A DNA stretch of 64,000 nucleotides from Bacteroidota bacterium (GTDB lineage Bacteria; Bacteroidota; Bacteroidia; Bacteroidales; BM520), in NCBI GenBank assembly GCA_002748065.1, contig PDRJ01000024.1, positions 26,890 to 90,889 on the forward strand, in the 5' to 3' direction. How positions within the stretch are numbered: position 1 is the stretch's first letter; each line of letters starts with the position of its first letter. The position numbers and the translations under genes are program-made. The notes below the pieces were generated by a model. That model was not told the DNA's origin. It did no database searches and saw only the letters and a program-made list of their open reading frames with translations. Positions 8,805 through 18,885 of the stretch are shown here, in pieces.

Positions 8805-9392
8805 ATGAAAAAACAAATTGTTCTTGTTATTGCACTTATTGCTACCCTTAGCACTTTTGGACAAGTGGTATCCAAAGGCGATCACTACGCCTCCGCCTTC
8901 CTTGGTATTGGCGGTTTTTACCACACCTCTTACAATCACAACATGCTTGTTCCTCCTATTGGCGCACAGTACGAAGTCATTTATACCGATAAAGTGGGAA
9001 TAGGGCACATTGGCATAGGCGGTATTGCTACCTACGCTTCCTTTCATCAGCATTATAGCTACCAATCGCTCGACAGTTACCACCACTACATCACGCTTGG
9101 TGCAAGAGGAATCTACCACTTTGACTTTAAAGAACTACTAGACAATGAACAGTTTGATAAAATTGATCTTTATGGTGGGATCATGTTAGGATTCAATTTT
9201 AGAAGAGGAATAGAAAACTTTGGTATCAACACAACTCGAAATACCTACTCACAACTCAGGCTTGCCACAGACCTCTTTGTGGGAGGACGTTACTTCTTCT
9301 CCGACAACCTTGCCGTTATGGCTGAGTTGGGATACGGTTTATATTTTCTAAATGCGGGAGTCACTCTTAAATTAAAGAATCAGAAGAATTAA
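8805..9392 (+). CDS. Small outer-membrane beta-barrel protein
   Basis: Protein of 195 residues with a cleavable signal peptide (MKKQIVLVIALIATLSTFGQ) followed by alternating hydrophobic and aromatic strands: ASAFLGIGGFYH, HIGIGGIATYASF, YITLGARGIYHF, YGGIMLGFNF, DLFVGGRYFF. This is the pattern of an 8- to 10-stranded OMP_b-brl-type barrel. The C-terminal strand GVTLKLK fits barrel insertion. It is convergent with the T9SS gene at 9479, sharing a bidirectional terminator. The exact role is unknown. Confidence 0.85.
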   Translation: MKKQIVLVIALIATLSTFGQVVSKGDHYASAFLGIGGFYHTSYNHNMLVPPIGAQYEVIYTDKVGIGHIGIGGIATYASFHQHYSYQSLDSYHHYITLGARGIYHFDFKELLDNEQFDKIDLYGGIMLGFNFRRGIENFGINTTRNTYSQLRLATDLFVGGRYFFSDNLAVMAELGYGLYFLNAGVTLKLKNQKN

Positions 9393-9417
9393 AGAGATAC
9401 GCTTTTGTTTTGAATGT

Positions 9418-9455
9418 AAAAAGAGCTGTTCAATATTGATTGAACAGCTCTTTTT
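9418..9455. terminator. Bidirectional Rho-independent terminator
   Basis: A perfect 17-bp stem (left arm 9418-9434, right arm 9439-9455) has a four-base loop, with A5 on one end and T5 on the other. It serves both the barrel gene from the left and the T9SS gene from the right. Confidence 0.92.
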
Positions 9456-9478
9456 GTATGTATGGCTTACAATAATCC

Positions 9479-11452
9479 TTACCGTTTATAATCCTTTGGC
9501 GGATTCTTTAGTAGGTGAATGGCTCCTTGAAACAGATCCTCCTTAAAATACCCTTTACAGCGCAAAATATAGAAGTAGGTTCCATCATCATGATTACCTC
9601 CGTCCCATGAGGTTCCCGGCTGCCCGGAAAATTCATTATTCACGTACACTTTTTGTCCATGTAGGTTATAAACAACCATAACACTACTTTTGTAGATATC
9701 CGTGAGGGTTCTACTCTCGTCATTGGTTATTCTCGCCTCAAAGAAATCATTCACACCATCTCCATTGGGAGTAAAGACATTGGGAATCTCAACCTGTGCT
9801 TCCTGCACAGGAAGAGAAACAGCAGTGGAATCCACGCAACCGTTGATATCCTCCACAAAGACCCAAGCCTCGTATGCCGTTACATTGGCAGCTAACTTTT
9901 TATAGATATGCTCGGGGTTCTGTTCCACTGAGGAGGTAGTGTCTCCAAAATCCCAATAATAGGTTAATGCCTCATCACTTTCAGCCGTAAACTTAATTTT
10001 AGGATTTTGAGTATAGATAATTTCCGGATCGGCCTCTGCTTCAACACCAGGAGCCTCATAAGTCTCTACGGTCCCCGTAGCTTCAACACGACACCCTACA
10101 CTATCTACAACCGTCAATGTATAATCCCCTTCCTGGAGTCGCAGAGCGATACTATCATAATTAAACACAATAGGCGACCAGGAGTAGGTGTAGGGAGAGC
10201 GAGGTTGTCCGGGAAGCGTATCCTCAAAAGGGATCCCCCCAGTAACCATACCGTGCAGTGCCCCCATGGAAGAACCGGGACACCCCTTTCCAACCTGCTC
10301 CATAGAGATATGAATTTCAGGAAAGACATCCACATAGACGCTATCTTTACATCTGTTTACACCATCGTCAACCCTAACACTATACCAAGCGCCCTGATGG
10401 GGTGCAATGGTCATCATGGTATCCACGCTCCCATCGGACCACTCAAAGGTCATATCATAAGTTCGATTCACCCGGTTCAACCATGTAACCTCCTGGGAAG
10501 AGAGGGCACACGTGTAGAGACGTACATCATCAATGGCCCCTTTAAAATTATGATCATCGGTTATTGCTGCCGCACCGATACAGATATCGGTGGGGGTCTC
10601 CACAGGGAGTGCCGCATCCGCAAGTGTGGCATCCAGCGCAATCCCGGAAAGATCACCAATATAGAGAGAAAGTTCTCCATTCTCCATAACGGCCACAAGG
10701 TGATACCAACGATCAATCGTCAAGGGGTAAGAACTCTCAACTGTTGTTATTTCCGTGCCATTAGTAGTGCGAAAGAAAACGATTCCACCCTCTTTTATAC
10801 CGAGAATAAAGGCAGAGTTCTCCAACATGATGGTCCGCCATTTGTCTACAATATAGTACGTTCCATCCGAAGCACCACCTCCCCACCCTTCGGCGGGATT
10901 AATCCATGCACTAACGGTAAAGTTAGAGGTCAATTCCAGGTCTTCCTGCCTTGGAATCACGATACGACTTTTCACCGAAGGGCTAAAATAGCCGGCGCGA
11001 TTAGCCTCACCGTACCGATTTTCGAAGGCGATCACATCCAGGGGGAGGCCATGATGACCATTCCCCGAAAGATCCTCTCCCGACCCATCATCGATGGGAA
11101 ACACTGCACGCAAGCACTCCGGTTCAACACCTTTTAAGGAGAGCGTCAGATCAGCACCGTAGCACAATGAAGTATCCCGCTCCAGGATAGCCGTACGAAG
11201 CATATCCACATAAATGGAATCCAACGTCTCTACCCCTCCCAAAAGTGCAGACACCTTGTACTCATGTGTACGTCTCGCATAGATCTGCTGCGTTGTCTCA
11301 CCAGTATTCCAGAAATAGGCATCAAATCCACTCCCGGCATCCAACAGCACACTATCCACCCCGCAGGTTCGCAAGGTATCCTCACTAAATATCTGCGCGG
11401 TAAGCGTCACGGAAATGAGTAAACCAAGAACCGTTAAAAAAATAGTCTTCAT
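9479..11452 (-). CDS. T9SS type B sorted protein with LamG-like and PKD domains
   Basis: Secreted protein of 657 residues. A signal peptide (MKTIFLTVLGLLISVTLTAQ) is followed by an Ig-like stretch, a LamG/concanavalin-like domain at about 120-320 (RIVIPRQEDLELTSNFTVSA and IDDVRLYTCALS), and SprB-like beta segments. A PKD domain near 490-545 contains YYWDFGDTTS. The C-terminal 90 residues form the gliding-motility-type sorting domain: VFTPNGDGVNDFFEA, VYNLHGQKVY, TSWDGGNHDDGTYFY. It should be a surface adhesin or carbohydrate-binding protein. It is transcribed alone from a TAATTTTG promoter. The ligand is unknown. Confidence 0.92.
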   Translation of the reverse strand: MKTIFLTVLGLLISVTLTAQIFSEDTLRTCGVDSVLLDAGSGFDAYFWNTGETTQQIYARRTHEYKVSALLGGVETLDSIYVDMLRTAILERDTSLCYGADLTLSLKGVEPECLRAVFPIDDGSGEDLSGNGHHGLPLDVIAFENRYGEANRAGYFSPSVKSRIVIPRQEDLELTSNFTVSAWINPAEGWGGGASDGTYYIVDKWRTIMLENSAFILGIKEGGIVFFRTTNGTEITTVESSYPLTIDRWYHLVAVMENGELSLYIGDLSGIALDATLADAALPVETPTDICIGAAAITDDHNFKGAIDDVRLYTCALSSQEVTWLNRVNRTYDMTFEWSDGSVDTMMTIAPHQGAWYSVRVDDGVNRCKDSVYVDVFPEIHISMEQVGKGCPGSSMGALHGMVTGGIPFEDTLPGQPRSPYTYSWSPIVFNYDSIALRLQEGDYTLTVVDSVGCRVEATGTVETYEAPGVEAEADPEIIYTQNPKIKFTAESDEALTYYWDFGDTTSSVEQNPEHIYKKLAANVTAYEAWVFVEDINGCVDSTAVSLPVQEAQVEIPNVFTPNGDGVNDFFEARITNDESRTLTDIYKSSVMVVYNLHGQKVYVNNEFSGQPGTSWDGGNHDDGTYFYILRCKGYFKEDLFQGAIHLLKNPPKDYKR

Positions 11453-11473
11453 AAAGATCTTTTAGATGATGGC

Positions 11474-11481
11474 CAAAATTA
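11474..11481 (-). promoter_or_regulatory. -7 promoter box for the LamG/PKD protein
   Basis: The minus strand reads TAATTTTG 21 nt before the ATG at 11452. A TTG 20 nt further upstream fits the -33 element. Confidence 0.7.
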
Positions 11482-11508
11482 ACGATTTTTTTGGCAATCA
11501 TCAACGGG

Positions 11509-13668
11509 TTACATTTGTTCGTTTAAATACTTCAATTTTGCTTGTAACAGCGCTAGATCCTGTTTTGCACGTTGAATCTTCTTCTCAAATTCACGTTTCA
11601 GCAGGGTGGCATTCTTCGAATCCGCAAGGAATCCAATATTATTCTCCCACAGATTAATATCATCTTCCAATTTTGACATCTTATTGGAGAGTTGCATACG
11701 CTCGCGGTACAAGATACGGTTAGCATCCGTACCCTCTTTCACATTTTCAATACGATTTCTAAAATTCATCGTACTGATTTCCATCTCATTAATCTTCAGA
11801 GCCTCCAATTTTTCATCCACAGCATCCCGGAAAGCCTTTTGCACTGCATCCTTCTCTTTGATGGGGACATGACCGATGTTCATCCACTCACGTTGGAAAT
11901 CCCTCAGGATGGTCAGATTTTCACTCTTAACCTCTCCAAACACTTGATCTTTCACCCGCTGGATCAATGCTTTCTTCTTCTCCAGGTTCTCTGCTTCGTG
12001 CTCATGAATATGTCCAAAGAATTCCTCTTTACGATTAAAAAATTCGTCGCAAGCAGCACGAAAACGTTTCCATATCTTATCCGAATGCTTTCTAGGCACA
12101 GGACCAATAGCCTTCCACTTTTTCTGCAAATCAATAAGAGTACGAGTAGTCTCTTTCCACTCCTCACTATCTTTCACGCTCTCTGCTTGTACACAAAGGT
12201 CCAACTTCAGGTTATAATTATTGATTTGCTGCTCTTTAAGGTTGCTAAAAAACTCTTTTTTACGCTCAAAAAAGCTGTCAAGATTTCCCTTAAAACGAGC
12301 CCATATGGCATCATTTTCCGCCTTGGGAGCAGGCCCAATGGTTTTCCATACCTTTAGCAATTCATTCACACTATCGGTCTTGGTATTCCACTCCTTGATA
12401 CTTTGCGTCTCACGCTGTACCACCTCTTCCACCTTTTCGCAAAGCGCGAGTTTCGCTTTATAGTTATTCTCCTGCTCATCCCTGACACGAGAGTAGTGAT
12501 CCCTCCGTCGGGCATTAATTTTATCCGTAATATTCTTAAATCGATCCCAAAGTTCCTCCTTCTTATCAGAGGGAACCGGACCGGTCTCTTTCCACTCTTG
12601 ATGCAGTTCTTGCAGTTGCTTAAAGGATTTCATGATGGAAGTCTCCAGGAGCAACTCTTCTGCCGCCTCGCACAAACGCATCTTCTTCTCAAGGTTCTTC
12701 TTCAGATCAAGGTCACGAAGTTCATTATTTATCTTCACTTTGTCGAAGAATTTCTCCACGAGGAAATGGTAACTCTGCCAAAGGTTATTCACCTCTGTTT
12801 TAGGCACCATTCCTATTTCGCGCCACTTATCTTGCAATGCTCGAAACTCATCATAGCTCTTTTTCAGAGGTTCTTCAGAACTGATCACCTCCTTCAGTTG
12901 CTCCAGAATCCGTTTCTTCTCCTTTAGGTTTGCAACCTTTTGTTCCTCTTGTTCAATAAGGAACTTCTCCCGTTTCTTTTTATAGGTTTTAAATGCTGTA
13001 CGATATCTCGACGCTAATTGGTTACGAAATTGTTTCTCCTCATCGACCTCCTTATCAGCGGGGGCTTCCTCAACCTCTTCACCTTCACGCTCCTCTTGCG
13101 AAATCGTCTCTTCCTCTGCATTTGAAGGATCTCCCTCTTCCGACTCCTTTTTTGCCTCTTCTACAGCTACCCCTTCAGAAGCCTCTTCCTCTTTCACAAA
13201 CTTCAGGTAAGCCATCTTTACCATTCCAACCCGTTTCTTCACCTTGTTGATGTCCTCTTCTTCCACCAATGATTCCAGCTCTTCCACCAACTGTTCACGG
13301 GAAAAGGAGGCATAGTAATCCTCGGGAATCTGCTCCTCTTCCTCTTGCTCCTCTTCTTCCTCCTGTTCCTGGGAGGAGGTGATCTCCTCAGCCTTCGGCA
13401 TAGCATCATCCTCCTTTGCTTCCGGCATTGATTCCTTTACTTCATCGGTAGCAGGTTGTTCTTCGACAGGTTTCTTCTCTTCAACCGAAGGCTCCTCAAC
13501 CTCAACTTCTGTCCCTGTTGCAGGCACTATTGTCTCAACAGCAGCACCCTCTTCACTCAATGTTTCTTCCACACCAGAGGTCTGCTGTTCTTCTGTTGCT
13601 TCTGATTTGCGCTCATCCTGGGGTTGGCTATTCTCCATCGCACCAGGTTGTAGATTTCTTTCTTCCAT
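11509..13668 (-). CDS. DUF349-repeat protein with acidic N-terminal region
   Basis: Protein of 719 residues. The first ~230 are low-complexity and strongly acidic (runs of Glu, Pro, Val, as in QEQEEEEEQEEEE). After that come about five DUF349 repeats of roughly 70 residues, each with the pattern W-R-x-I-G-x-V-P-x-x-x-x-x-x-L-W-x-x-F, for example KWREIGMVPKTEVNNLWQSY and EWKETGPVPSDKKEELWDRF. The repeats are helical and probably form a long coiled or bundled rod, presumably cytoplasmic. The family is widespread in Bacteroidota but its function is not established. A TATTTTTG promoter lies 80 nt upstream. Identity as a DUF349 protein is clear; the role is not. Confidence 0.92.
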   Translation of the reverse strand: MEERNLQPGAMENSQPQDERKSEATEEQQTSGVEETLSEEGAAVETIVPATGTEVEVEEPSVEEKKPVEEQPATDEVKESMPEAKEDDAMPKAEEITSSQEQEEEEEQEEEEQIPEDYYASFSREQLVEELESLVEEEDINKVKKRVGMVKMAYLKFVKEEEASEGVAVEEAKKESEEGDPSNAEEETISQEEREGEEVEEAPADKEVDEEKQFRNQLASRYRTAFKTYKKKREKFLIEQEEQKVANLKEKKRILEQLKEVISSEEPLKKSYDEFRALQDKWREIGMVPKTEVNNLWQSYHFLVEKFFDKVKINNELRDLDLKKNLEKKMRLCEAAEELLLETSIMKSFKQLQELHQEWKETGPVPSDKKEELWDRFKNITDKINARRRDHYSRVRDEQENNYKAKLALCEKVEEVVQRETQSIKEWNTKTDSVNELLKVWKTIGPAPKAENDAIWARFKGNLDSFFERKKEFFSNLKEQQINNYNLKLDLCVQAESVKDSEEWKETTRTLIDLQKKWKAIGPVPRKHSDKIWKRFRAACDEFFNRKEEFFGHIHEHEAENLEKKKALIQRVKDQVFGEVKSENLTILRDFQREWMNIGHVPIKEKDAVQKAFRDAVDEKLEALKINEMEISTMNFRNRIENVKEGTDANRILYRERMQLSNKMSKLEDDINLWENNIGFLADSKNATLLKREFEKKIQRAKQDLALLQAKLKYLNEQM

Positions 13669-13747
13669 TCGTAATTCTGTTAATTAGCGTTCCCTTAAGA
13701 AAGGGATTTGATCCTGATCTTTTCTAATAATCACTCTTACAAGGTTG

Positions 13748-13755
13748 CAAAAATA
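13748..13755 (-). promoter_or_regulatory. -7 promoter box for the DUF349 gene
   Basis: The minus strand reads TATTTTTG, matching TAnnTTTG, 80 nt before the ATG at 13668, implying a leader of about 70 nt. Confidence 0.55.
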
Positions 13756-13783
13756 GCAATAATGCGTGAGTATAAAAATTAAA

Positions 13784-16084
13784 TTAAAAATGGCTTGATT
13801 TATTGAAGATAAGGTACCCTATATTCACGAGGAACTGCAGCGACTCTTCGGTTTTAGGATAATAGGAAACAGACAGATTTACAGGGACAAAGGAATTGTT
13901 AAAGATCAACGACAAGGCGCCCCCCAGGTATTGGCTATGGAAGGGAGAACTCATGGCAGGAAGCTGGTCTTCAACCTCGATAATTTCACGGTAAGGAATA
14001 AAGGTAAAAAGATCCGATCGCAGTTCGAAGAAACTCCATATCTTCACAATACCCACAACCCCCATTCCAAGCCAATTATACCCCCTATATTCGGGAATAA
14101 AAAGCAGATCGCTCTGTGGCAAAGGACTAAATCCCGGAGCCTCTATCTTCGAGGCCATATAGTTACTAAACAGTCTCCGGGAAGAGAATAACGCCTCCCC
14201 ATATACGCCTGTAGTAATGGATTTGAACGGTTCAAAATAGCGACGATATTTAAGGTGCAACTGCACTAATCTATGTTGGTCGTAAAAAGGTTTGCTATAA
14301 AGGCTTGTGGAACCAGGCGTGTAACCTTCCAACCCGGAGATGTAGCGCAGAGAAGCCAGGTATGACTCTCCCTCTGTGGCCATATTTTTACGATTCAAGG
14401 TGTTCTTCTGCACAAATAGTCCAAGGGAGAAGTTACTAAAAACAGTAGCATCACTGGTATCCCGCCGGGTAAAAGCGTTGGTATGATAATAGGAATCCGT
14501 TAAATCTGAAAGCACCAAATCCAGTGCCATCTTACTATTGCTGGAAACCGGCACTCCAAAAGAAAAGCGCAGATTATTATCTTTGCGAACCAAGAAACTT
14601 GGCGATTTATCCCCCACAAAATAACGAGAAGTAGAAAAATAATCCCAAGAATTTATTACGCCCTCAAAATCAGCAAAGAAAGGAAGATCTGTAGGGTATT
14701 CCAAACGGGCTTTAAGGGCTATGCTATTGTAAAAACTCCCCATGTAAAAGTTACCGGAAAAAGTCCAGGAGTAATTATTCAAGTGCTTATAGCGCACGCC
14801 TAAAAAGGCTTGGGTTGCCGCCGAAGAGGCAATATTCCCACCAATGGAAACCGTCAAATCCTTAGCCGGAACGACATCCAGGAATATATCAAAGTACCCG
14901 CTACCGGGATTAAAACGACACCGAGGATAGACAGAGGAGATCTTATCATCTGCGATCAACCGAAAGTAGTTAGGCTTAAGTTGACTCAACGTCAACACAT
15001 CCGCTTCTTGTTTCAGGAGAAGACTCACATAAGAGGCCTGACGCGGCTTCAATCCAATGGGGTTAATATTTTGAAACAACAAAGGAGGAAAGTGACTCTT
15101 AAAGATACTACGTTTCAGGGAAACTTCTGCGGGGGTCACTTCCCGTGCAATACGCTCTTTAATGGCTCCGATCTTTCGCTTGGTAGCCACATAACCACTA
15201 TCAATAATTTCATCAATCCGCGAAAAATCCAGCAACTCAAGAAACTTCACATCCGGTTCCAACAAAACCCCCAAGGAGTCCTCAATCACATAGTCTGTAT
15301 GCGTCATAAAAATAGTTCGCAACATAGAGACCATATCATCATTGGAGGGCTTTTTATAATTTCCTGCAACGGCAGAACCAATAACCACATCTGGATGAAA
15401 ATCCTCTAAAACAATATCCACCGGAAAGTTATTATACATTCCCCCATCCATCATCACCTTACCATTGATGGTAACAGGCTTAAAATAGAAGGGAAAGGAC
15501 ATGGAAGCACGAATAGCCGATCCCAAGTCCCCCGATCGACAGATATAAGCGCGATTATTCTCAATGTCGGAAGCGACACAGCGGAACGGAACCATCAACT
15601 TATCAAAATCATAAAGGCAAGCAGCTCCAGGTTGGGAGAAGTGTTGAAGAAAGGCAAAGTCCATCTGATAAGGAGCAATAATATTGGTAGGAACGAAGCT
15701 AAAGGTAAGCACCGAATCCATATCAAACTTCACATTAATCCATTCAGAATCAGGGTCTTCCTTTTTATAATAGAATTGATATTTTTCTTCGATCTCTCCG
15801 GTAAGCCAAGAGGAAAACTCCTTGGAGTGAAAATGCTCTTTCATCTCCTCCACAGAAAAACCACTGGCATACATTCCCCCGACAATGGCTCCCATGGAGG
15901 TTCCGGCTACATAATCAATGGGAATATTGTGCTCTTCCAGAGCTTGAATTACGCCAATGTGAGCCAACCCTTTAGCCCCTCCTCCGGAAAGCACCAGAGC
16001 CACACGTTGAGCATACACCACCCCCCACGTGAGAAAACACAGAACCAATAAAACGATATATTTGTACCTTCTACCCCCGGACAC
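13784..16084 (-). CDS. Patatin-like phospholipase with C-terminal BamA-like barrel
   Basis: Predicted surface or outer-membrane phospholipase of 766 residues, resembling the PlpD group of autotransported patatins. A signal peptide to about residue 25 precedes the patatin domain with oxyanion loop LSGGGAKG, nucleophile Ser63 in GTSMG, and the Asp of the catalytic dyad in DGGMYNNFP. A POTRA-like segment follows near 320-390, then a barrel of about 350 residues of the bacterial surface antigen type. The start is a GTG at 16084, since an in-frame TGA lies two codons upstream. A TAACTTTG box precedes it. Substrate lipid unknown. Confidence 0.92.
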   Translation of the reverse strand: MSGGRRYKYIVLLVLCFLTWGVVYAQRVALVLSGGGAKGLAHIGVIQALEEHNIPIDYVAGTSMGAIVGGMYASGFSVEEMKEHFHSKEFSSWLTGEIEEKYQFYYKKEDPDSEWINVKFDMDSVLTFSFVPTNIIAPYQMDFAFLQHFSQPGAACLYDFDKLMVPFRCVASDIENNRAYICRSGDLGSAIRASMSFPFYFKPVTINGKVMMDGGMYNNFPVDIVLEDFHPDVVIGSAVAGNYKKPSNDDMVSMLRTIFMTHTDYVIEDSLGVLLEPDVKFLELLDFSRIDEIIDSGYVATKRKIGAIKERIAREVTPAEVSLKRSIFKSHFPPLLFQNINPIGLKPRQASYVSLLLKQEADVLTLSQLKPNYFRLIADDKISSVYPRCRFNPGSGYFDIFLDVVPAKDLTVSIGGNIASSAATQAFLGVRYKHLNNYSWTFSGNFYMGSFYNSIALKARLEYPTDLPFFADFEGVINSWDYFSTSRYFVGDKSPSFLVRKDNNLRFSFGVPVSSNSKMALDLVLSDLTDSYYHTNAFTRRDTSDATVFSNFSLGLFVQKNTLNRKNMATEGESYLASLRYISGLEGYTPGSTSLYSKPFYDQHRLVQLHLKYRRYFEPFKSITTGVYGEALFSSRRLFSNYMASKIEAPGFSPLPQSDLLFIPEYRGYNWLGMGVVGIVKIWSFFELRSDLFTFIPYREIIEVEDQLPAMSSPFHSQYLGGALSLIFNNSFVPVNLSVSYYPKTEESLQFLVNIGYLIFNKSSHF

Positions 16085-16114
16085 GCCTCAACGGATTAAT
16101 AATAACATTAACCA

Positions 16115-16122
16115 CAAAGTTA
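16115..16122 (-). promoter_or_regulatory. -7 promoter box for the patatin gene
   Basis: The minus strand reads TAACTTTG about 30 nt before the GTG start at 16084. Confidence 0.6.
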
Positions 16123-16200
16123 CAAATATGATCTCACTTTACTAAGAAAAACTACTAAAAATATAATTTTTTGCATACAATTACAGAGGCACAAGGCACA

Positions 16201-18834
16201 CTATTTCCTAAAAGTGTGCAACTGCGACTCAATGGCATCTATTTTCTTCAGGGCATCCTCCTGTTTTTTCCGTTCCATCATCACGACCTTCTCCGGTGCA
16301 TTCTTCACAAAACGCTCGTTGGAGAGCTTTTTCTCCACACTTTGTAAAAAACCTTTTGCATAGGAGAGCTCCTCCTCCAACTTGGCAATCTCGGCTTCCA
16401 CATCAATATTCTCCGCCAAAGGGATATAGTATTCCACCGAATGGAGAACGACGGAGAGGGCATCTTCCACTTTTTCCGTGACATAGGTAATCTCACTAAG
16501 ATTACACAGCTTGGTAATAACCGGGTCGAATGTGGCTAACCGCTCCTCCTCATTGGGTTTCACAAAGAGCGCAAGAGCCTCTTTAAAGGGAATATTTTTC
16601 TCTTTACGAATACTCCTCACAAACTGAATGGTTTCGGAGGCAACCTCAAACTGTTGCAACAAGACCCTGTCAAAGGCCTCTGGTTGAGGCATCGCTGAAA
16701 TCATAATGGAATCCCCCTCTTTACGCTCAGCCATCAAATGCCAAACCTCTTCCGTCATAAAAGGCATGAAGGGATGCAGGATGCGCATCAACTTATCAAA
16801 CAGCACAATGGTAGCCTCCAACGTAGTGCGATCAATGGGTTGTTGATAGCCCGGTTTAATCATCTCGAGGTACCAGGAACAGAAGTCATCCCATATCAAT
16901 TTATAGATAGCCATCAGCGCATCGGAGAGGCGATATTTCTCAAACTGCTCCTCAATAAAGCTGAGGGCCTCATTCAATTTTGCCTGGAACCACCTAACGG
17001 CGACCCCATTGGTGTCGGGTTGCGGAAGGGTATCATCCACCTCCCACCCCTTCACAAGACGAAGAGCATTCCAAACCTTATTGGTAAAGTTACGTCCCTG
17101 CTCACAAAGGGTCTCGTCAAAGGGAAGGTCGTTTCCTGCAGGACTGGTAAGGAGCATGCCCATACGCACACCATCGGCCCCATACTTCTCCATCAACATG
17201 ATGGGATCGGGACTATTCCCCAGCGATTTGGACATCTTACGTCCTAAATGGTCCCGCACAATACCAGTGAGGTAGACATTTTTGAAGGGGATATCCCCCC
17301 GATACGCCTTTCCGGCCATAATCATCCGGGCCACCCAAAAGAAAAGAATCTCGGGAGCCGTCACCAAGTCATTGGTAGGGTAATAATAGTTTATCTCTTC
17401 ATTGTCGGGGTGACGTATTCCGTCAAACACCGTAATGGGCCACAACCAAGAGCTAAACCAGGTATCCAGCACATCCTCATCCTGCACAAGATCTTCCACG
17501 GTTAAATCGTTCAGGGCATGGGCCTCCTTCAGTTTCAGCAAGGCCTCTTCAGCACTCTCTGCGGCTGCCATCTCTCCGGAAGGAGCGTAATAAACCGGTA
17601 TCTGCTGCCCCCACCAAAGCTGACGACTGATACACCAATCGCGCACATTCTCCATCCAATGACGATAGGAGTTCTTAAACTTAGCAGGATAGAACTGAAT
17701 GGTGTCATCCATCACCAAATCCAACGCCGGCTTGGCAAGCTCCTCCATCTTCAGGAACCACTGCAAGGAGAGTTTGGGCTCAATGACCGCATCGGTACGC
17801 TCGGAGTAGCCCACCTTATTGGTGTAATCTTCAATCTTTACCAAGTTACCGGCCGCTTCAAGGTCTTTCACGATCTGCTTGCGACAAGCAAAGCGATCCA
17901 TCCCCACATAAAGCTCCGCCTTCTCGTTAAGGGTACCATTATCGTTAAAGATATCAATGGACTTCAGCTTATGACGAATTCCTATCTCATAGTCATTGAT
18001 ATCGTGAGCCGGTGTGATCTTCAGGCATCCCGTACCAAACTCCATATCCACATACGCATCACGGATGATGGGAACGGTTCTGTTCACCAATGGAACGATC
18101 ACCTTTTTTCCTTCAAGATCCTTATAGCGCTCATCTTCCGGGTTTACACACACCGCCGTATCCCCTAGAATGGTCTCAGGGCGTGTGGTAGCAATGGTCA
18201 CATATTGATCATCTGTACCCTCGATGTTATAGCGCAGATAGTAGAGTTTTGACTGCACCTCTTTGTGGATCACCTCCTCATCGGAGAGGGCGGTCAACGC
18301 CTGGGGATCCCAATTCACCATCCGTACACCTCGGTAGATCAATCCCTTGTCGTAAAGATCGATAAACACCTTTATCACAGAGTCATACAGTGGCTTATCC
18401 ATGGTAAAACGCGTACGCGACCAATCGCAGGAAGCACCAAGTTTTTTCAGTTGCTCCAGGATGATTCCTCCATGCTTCTCCTTCCACTGCCAGGCATGTT
18501 CCAGAAACTGCTCCCGGGTCAAAGAGGACTTCTCAATCCCCTCACTTTTCAGTTTGTTAACCACTTTTGCCTCTGTAGCGATAGAGGCATGATCCGTTCC
18601 GGGCACCCACAATGTATTGTATCCCTGCATCCTTTTACGACGCACCAGCACATCTTGTATGGTATTGTTCAACATATGTCCCATGTGGAGTACCCCCGTC
18701 ACATTGGGCGGTGGGATCACGACAGTATAGGGTTCACGATGATCCGGCATAGAGTGAAAAAACGCCTGATCCATCCAATATTGATACCATTTATCTTCAA
18801 CAGGTTTAGGGGAATACTTTGGTGCTATAGTCAT
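16201..18834 (-). CDS. valS: Valine--tRNA ligase
   Basis: Class I aminoacyl-tRNA synthetase charging tRNA-Val. The 877-residue length is typical. It shows the HIGH-type signature as HMGHMLNN after PPPNVTGVL near residue 45, the editing (CP1) domain with [16 protein letters not shown] near 215, and the KMSKS loop in [10 protein letters not shown] near 530. An anticodon-binding region and a C-terminal coiled-coil arm (about 800-875, rich in Glu and Lys) complete it. It starts with ATG at 18834, 51 nt after the DUF58 gene, but has its own TACTTTTG promoter box in that gap. Confidence 0.98.
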   Translation of the reverse strand: MTIAPKYSPKPVEDKWYQYWMDQAFFHSMPDHREPYTVVIPPPNVTGVLHMGHMLNNTIQDVLVRRKRMQGYNTLWVPGTDHASIATEAKVVNKLKSEGIEKSSLTREQFLEHAWQWKEKHGGIILEQLKKLGASCDWSRTRFTMDKPLYDSVIKVFIDLYDKGLIYRGVRMVNWDPQALTALSDEEVIHKEVQSKLYYLRYNIEGTDDQYVTIATTRPETILGDTAVCVNPEDERYKDLEGKKVIVPLVNRTVPIIRDAYVDMEFGTGCLKITPAHDINDYEIGIRHKLKSIDIFNDNGTLNEKAELYVGMDRFACRKQIVKDLEAAGNLVKIEDYTNKVGYSERTDAVIEPKLSLQWFLKMEELAKPALDLVMDDTIQFYPAKFKNSYRHWMENVRDWCISRQLWWGQQIPVYYAPSGEMAAAESAEEALLKLKEAHALNDLTVEDLVQDEDVLDTWFSSWLWPITVFDGIRHPDNEEINYYYPTNDLVTAPEILFFWVARMIMAGKAYRGDIPFKNVYLTGIVRDHLGRKMSKSLGNSPDPIMLMEKYGADGVRMGMLLTSPAGNDLPFDETLCEQGRNFTNKVWNALRLVKGWEVDDTLPQPDTNGVAVRWFQAKLNEALSFIEEQFEKYRLSDALMAIYKLIWDDFCSWYLEMIKPGYQQPIDRTTLEATIVLFDKLMRILHPFMPFMTEEVWHLMAERKEGDSIMISAMPQPEAFDRVLLQQFEVASETIQFVRSIRKEKNIPFKEALALFVKPNEEERLATFDPVITKLCNLSEITYVTEKVEDALSVVLHSVEYYIPLAENIDVEAEIAKLEEELSYAKGFLQSVEKKLSNERFVKNAPEKVVMMERKKQEDALKKIDAIESQLHTFRK

Positions 18835-18856
18835 TACAATATCATTTTGAGAAAGG

Positions 18857-18864
18857 CAAAAGTA
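18857..18864 (-). promoter_or_regulatory. -7 promoter box for valS
   Basis: The minus strand reads TACTTTTG in the 51-nt gap between the DUF58 gene and valS, 22 nt before the valS ATG. Confidence 0.6.
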
Positions 18865-18885
18865 AGGAAAATAATAGAACGAACC

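Noticed and set aside
11692..12927. Several plus-strand open frames of 170-220 codons.
   Set aside because: They lie antisense to the DUF349 repeats, whose low-complexity coding leaves the opposite strand open; no promoter or motif supports them.
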